A DNA stretch of 57,761 nucleotides from Micromonospora qiuiae (GTDB lineage: Bacteria > Actinomycetota > Actinomycetes > Mycobacteriales > Micromonosporaceae). The translations under genes were made by a program, and so were the position numbers. The DNA is taken from positions 1 to 57,761 of the forward strand of contig NZ_BOPC01000047.1 in the NCBI RefSeq assembly GCF_016863555.1, in the 5' to 3' direction. Shown here piece by piece: positions 57,654 to 57,761 of this stretch. Positions within the stretch are counted from its first letter, which is position 1. Each line of letters starts with the position of its first letter. The notes under the pieces are model-generated. The model was not told where the DNA came from and did no database searches. It saw only the letters and a list, made by a program, of their open reading frames with translations.

Positions 57654-57761
57654 CCTCGCTCTGCGCCACGCCGCCTGAGCTGCGCGTATGTCGTGCTGGC
57701 CAGATCGCACTACCCTGGTCGTACGGGCGCAGCGCGGCGGCGACCCGCCTGGTGTGGCGGG

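Overview
The window is high-GC actinobacterial DNA with very strong G/C third-position bias and many GTG starts. F420 biosynthesis (fbiD), DUF397/XRE pairs, a long Lys/Ala-tailed HU and the order iclR-leuCD-hupB-mutT1-ppk-fbiD-gpsA-ddl-thiL-recG-rsmD-coaD-rnc-fpg-smc-ftsY-amt-glnB-ffh-rpsP-rimM-trmD-rplS point to an actinomycete. The detail of the sequence suggests Micromonosporaceae, probably Micromonospora or a close relative. The family assignment is inference from gene content and synteny. It is a chromosomal core region; I see no transposase, integrase, CRISPR array, tRNA or rRNA.

Layout. 1-4.9 kb: leucine biosynthesis (leuCD) with a divergent IclR regulator, then HU and MutT1. 4.9-13.1 kb: a leftward polyphosphate/F420 group (fbiD-ppk-mutT1) and a rightward lipid precursor group (plsC-gpsA) with a PLP enzyme, a PrmC-like methylase and a ROK kinase. 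13.2-14.8 kb: a small accessory XRE-DUF397 pair and a small unknown gene. 14.9-23 kb: ddl, DUF3515, a stand-alone Lrp-type sensor domain, thiL, a GNAT enzyme, rpmB, a FakA-like DAK protein and recG. 23.1-26.3 kb: two paralogous LPXTG surface proteins that share an upstream block. 26.3-32.1 kb: rsmD-coaD, a DivIVA-like protein, then DUF177-rpmF-plsX-rnc-fpg. 32.1-34.6 kb: a GH114-like lipoprotein with a probable frameshift, a CAP protein and a small coiled-coil protein. 34.6-39.3 kb: smc and a HAD hydrolase. 39.3-44.3 kb: DinB, a MarR-controlled drug exporter and a PhoD-like phosphatase. 44.4-50.2 kb: ftsY, a kinase-like protein, GlnR-box-controlled amt-glnB, and ffh. 50.2-57.7 kb: Uma2, amidohydrolase, proS, DUF402 and the rpsP-khpA-rimM-trmD-rplS translation operon.

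The non-genic layer is the unusual part. First, six copies of a two-part repeat occur, each with two GGAAGGGCCCC-type halves exactly 31 bp apart; five lie directly after a stop codon in the sense direction. Second, several genes (gpsA, thiL, rsmD and the small gene at 14541) are entered through tiny ORFs whose stop overlaps the next start by ATGA or GTGA; three loci use the same (M/V)(S/N)E(R/H) beginning. Third, several genes carry a TANNNT-like box exactly 6 nt before the start codon, as expected for leaderless transcripts. Fourth, there are two 72-bp palindromes of one family, a G-rich array and several tandem repeats.
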